Shown here one piece after another: positions 7,776 to 8,854 of a DNA stretch of 8,854 bases (position 1 is its first letter; every line of letters starts with the position of its first letter). Below the pieces are notes generated by a model. It ran no database searches, was not told the DNA's origin, and saw only the letters and a list, made by a program, of their open reading frames with translations. The stretch comes from Pseudomonas sp. GTDB lineage: Bacteria; Pseudomonadota; Gammaproteobacteria; Pseudomonadales; Pseudomonadaceae. The stretch is from assembly GCA_026398835.1 (NCBI GenBank), contig JAPLSD010000302.1, positions 1 through 8,854 on the forward strand. The letters run 5' to 3'. Position numbers and translations under genes: made by a program.

Positions 7776-8165
7776 GTGCGCCAGTTAAAGCTGGCGGAGG
7801 ATAGTCGATGAAAGTTCGATACTGGTAAGAAATGGCGAATCAACCAGGCCCCGAGTCATGCATGTTGCACCGTGAGGTGCAGGGTGAAGCGTTGACAGGG
7901 GAAACCGATGGGCCAGCCATTGAGCCGCGTAATCAGGAATCCGGGATGCCGATGCTGTTAAGCGAAGCAGAAGGCAATACGGAGCATGGCGTTATACGCC
8001 AGTCATGCTCTGATCCCGCGCGGTCGGAGACCCTGTGCACGTCGGGAAGTCCTTCGCACGGAAACTGGGAGATCTCAGCGGCGCCCGGTGCGCAAGCACC
8101 GGGCGGAGCAGGAAAGACCAAAAGCCGTAACCCTGCTGTCTACGCCGCCGAGAAGTCGGATACGT
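7776..8165 (+). ncRNA. Group II intron ribozyme, 5' domains
   Basis: A densely structured stretch. Visible helices are CGCCAG/CTGGCG (7779-7796), TGCACC-GTGA-GGTGCA (7866-7881), GAGCATGGCGT/ACGCC..ATGCTC (7982-8010, with a 4-base bulge) and GCCCGGTGC-GCAA-GCACCGGGC (8083-8104). Two loops are GNRA tetraloops, which dock tertiary receptors in self-splicing introns. The right-hand limit is approximate, placed where protein homology is about to begin. The intron subclass is not assigned. Confidence 0.7.
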
Positions 8166-8854
8166 CCGTAGTACCTGAGAAACCATCGAACAAAGGGTCT
8201 GGCCCTGCGGAGATAGTGGAGGAAAGGGACGTAGCCAAGGGAAACACCAACAAGCCTCCCGCGCCCCGGACACTGAGCCGGATCAGTTGCGCGTCGATGG
8301 GACTTGAAGGTGTACGTGAAGCAGCCCGAAGGAATAGGGGCATGCAGTTCACGGCTTTGCTGCGCCACATCACACCGCAGTTATTGGCGCAGAGTTTCTA
8401 TGCCCTGCGCCGCGATGCAGCGGTAGGTGCGGACGGCATGTCGTGGCGGGAATACGAGGAAGGTCTTCTCCAGCGGGTAACCGATCTGCACGCAAGGCTC
8501 CACGGTGGAACCTATCGAGCAACGCCATCGCGGCGGGTCTACATTCCCAAAGCCGATGGCAGGCAACGCCCGTTGGGCATTGCCTCTCTGGAGGACAAGA
8601 TCGTACAGCAGGCAGTCGTTACCGTTCTGAATGCGATCTATGAAGAGGACTTTCTGGGATTCTCGTATGGGTTTCGGCCGGGACGTAGCCAGCACGATGC
8701 GCTGGATGCGTTGACGGTCGCGCTGAAGGGCCAGAAGGTGAACTGGATATTGGATGCGGATATCACGTCGTTCTTTGATGAGATCGACCATGAATGGATG
8801 CTGATGTTTCTGGGACACCGGATTGCAGACCGGCGCCTGCTCGGGCTTATCTGC
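7832..8854 (+). CDS. ltrA: Group II intron reverse transcriptase/maturase, N-terminal part
   Basis: The frame is open from ATG 7832 (first start after a stop at 7826-7828) to the window edge, 341 residues without a stop. Reverse transcriptase homology begins near residue 155 (MGLEGVREAARRNRGMQFTA). It continues through YIPKADGRQRPLGIASLEDK (RT2), YEEDFLGFSYGFRPGRSQHDAL and ILDADITSFFDEIDHEW, where Asp of DAD is the first catalytic aspartate. The YADD motif, maturase domain and any endonuclease are beyond the window. The protein would bind the intron RNA, aid splicing and copy it into new targets. The true start is uncertain, because the first 110 or so codons overlap the ribozyme helices. Related proteins I know begin near the EIVEERDVAKGN segment, so GTG 8216 or ATG 8297 are realistic starts. 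Confidence 0.8.
   Translation, partial: MANQPGPESCMLHREVQGEALTGETDGPAIEPRNQESGMPMLLSEAEGNTEHGVIRQSCSDPARSETLCTSGSPSHGNWEISAAPGAQAPGGAGKTKSRNPAVYAAEKSDTSVVPEKPSNKGSGPAEIVEERDVAKGNTNKPPAPRTLSRISCASMGLEGVREAARRNRGMQFTALLRHITPQLLAQSFYALRRDAAVGADGMSWREYEEGLLQRVTDLHARLHGGTYRATPSRRVYIPKADGRQRPLGIASLEDKIVQQAVVTVLNAIYEEDFLGFSYGFRPGRSQHDALDALTVALKGQKVNWILDADITSFFDEIDHEWMLMFLGHRIADRRLLGLIC
7940..7975 (+). ncRNA. Candidate exon-binding sites EBS2 and EBS1 of the intron
   Basis: TAAGCG (7959-7964) lies in a nine-base loop closed by TGCT/AGCA (7953-7956, 7966-7969), with an outer GCC/GGC pair (7948-7950, 7973-7975). It is the exact complement of the six bases before the intron, CGCTTA (7770-7775). Just upstream, TCCGG (7940-7944) complements CCGGA (7765-7769), the next five exon bases. 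The order EBS2 then EBS1 is the one known for group II introns. This supports the splice site at 7775/7776. Confidence 0.6.

Larger units (their letters stand above)
7776..8854 (+). mobile_element. Group II intron, 5' part (continues past the window)
   Basis: It begins with GTGCG, the group II 5' consensus, directly followed by a CGCCAG/CTGGCG hairpin (7779-7796). About 500 bases further on the typical reverse transcriptase reading frame starts, and it stays open to the window edge. Several GNRA-capped helices lie between. Catalytic domains V and VI and the 3' end are outside the window. The intron sits exactly at the tip of the IS66 right end. Confidence 0.85.

Noticed and set aside
7933..8373. 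Minus-strand open frames across the intron
   Set aside because: They overlap ribozyme helices and the reverse transcriptase frame, and show no motif.
4661..8854. CRISPR array, tRNA, or phage attachment site in the mobile half
   Set aside because: No regularly spaced repeats, no cloverleaf-like sequence and no integrase gene are visible.

Overview
The window reads as a Pseudomonas chromosome or accessory island. This rests on family resemblance and codon use, not on a search. It has two halves: a sugar-uptake locus (1-4332) and a stack of mobile DNA (about 4981-8854).

Sugar locus. On the minus strand are the start of an ABC permease gene (1-80, cut by the window edge) and, just upstream of it, a periplasmic sugar-binding protein of the trehalose/maltose/sucrose ThuE type (102-1376). 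Divergent from these, on the plus strand, are a LamB-family porin with a ScrY-like N-terminal coiled coil (1544-3118) and a PfkB-family fructokinase (3424-4332). The binding-protein promoter carries a perfect 12-bp palindrome with a central CG, typical of LacI/GalR operators, between its -35 and -10 boxes. Porin, high-affinity ABC uptake and fructokinase together suggest a fructose-containing alpha-glucoside such as sucrose. The hydrolase, the remaining transporter genes and the LacI-type regulator would lie outside the window. Between porin and kinase is the 3' stub of an AraC-family regulator gene, a scar of a deletion.

Middle. A small GTG-started minus-strand gene with a strong ribosome binding site (4406-4660) is followed by about 320 bases with no gene that I can support.

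Mobile half. An IS66-family insertion sequence begins at 4981 (GTAAGCG end). It carries tnpA intact, tnpB frameshifted, and tnpC with an internal deletion that removes half of its zinc-binding region and shifts the frame. The catalytic DDE residues survive. After tnpC, where the right end would normally follow quickly, comes a DUF3224-family gene (7282-7689). Only after it does an IS66-like right end appear (CCGGACGCTTA, ending at 7775). The DUF3224 gene therefore looks like a passenger inside the element.

The last base of that right end is replaced by a group II intron (GTGCG at 7776), which runs off the window. The intron shows several GNRA-capped helices and a hairpin loop containing TAAGCG, complementary to the final six bases of the IS end. 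This fits an EBS1-IBS1 target contact. The intron-encoded reverse transcriptase is open to the window edge. The most interesting point is this nested arrangement: gene inside IS66, and intron aimed at the IS66 terminus.
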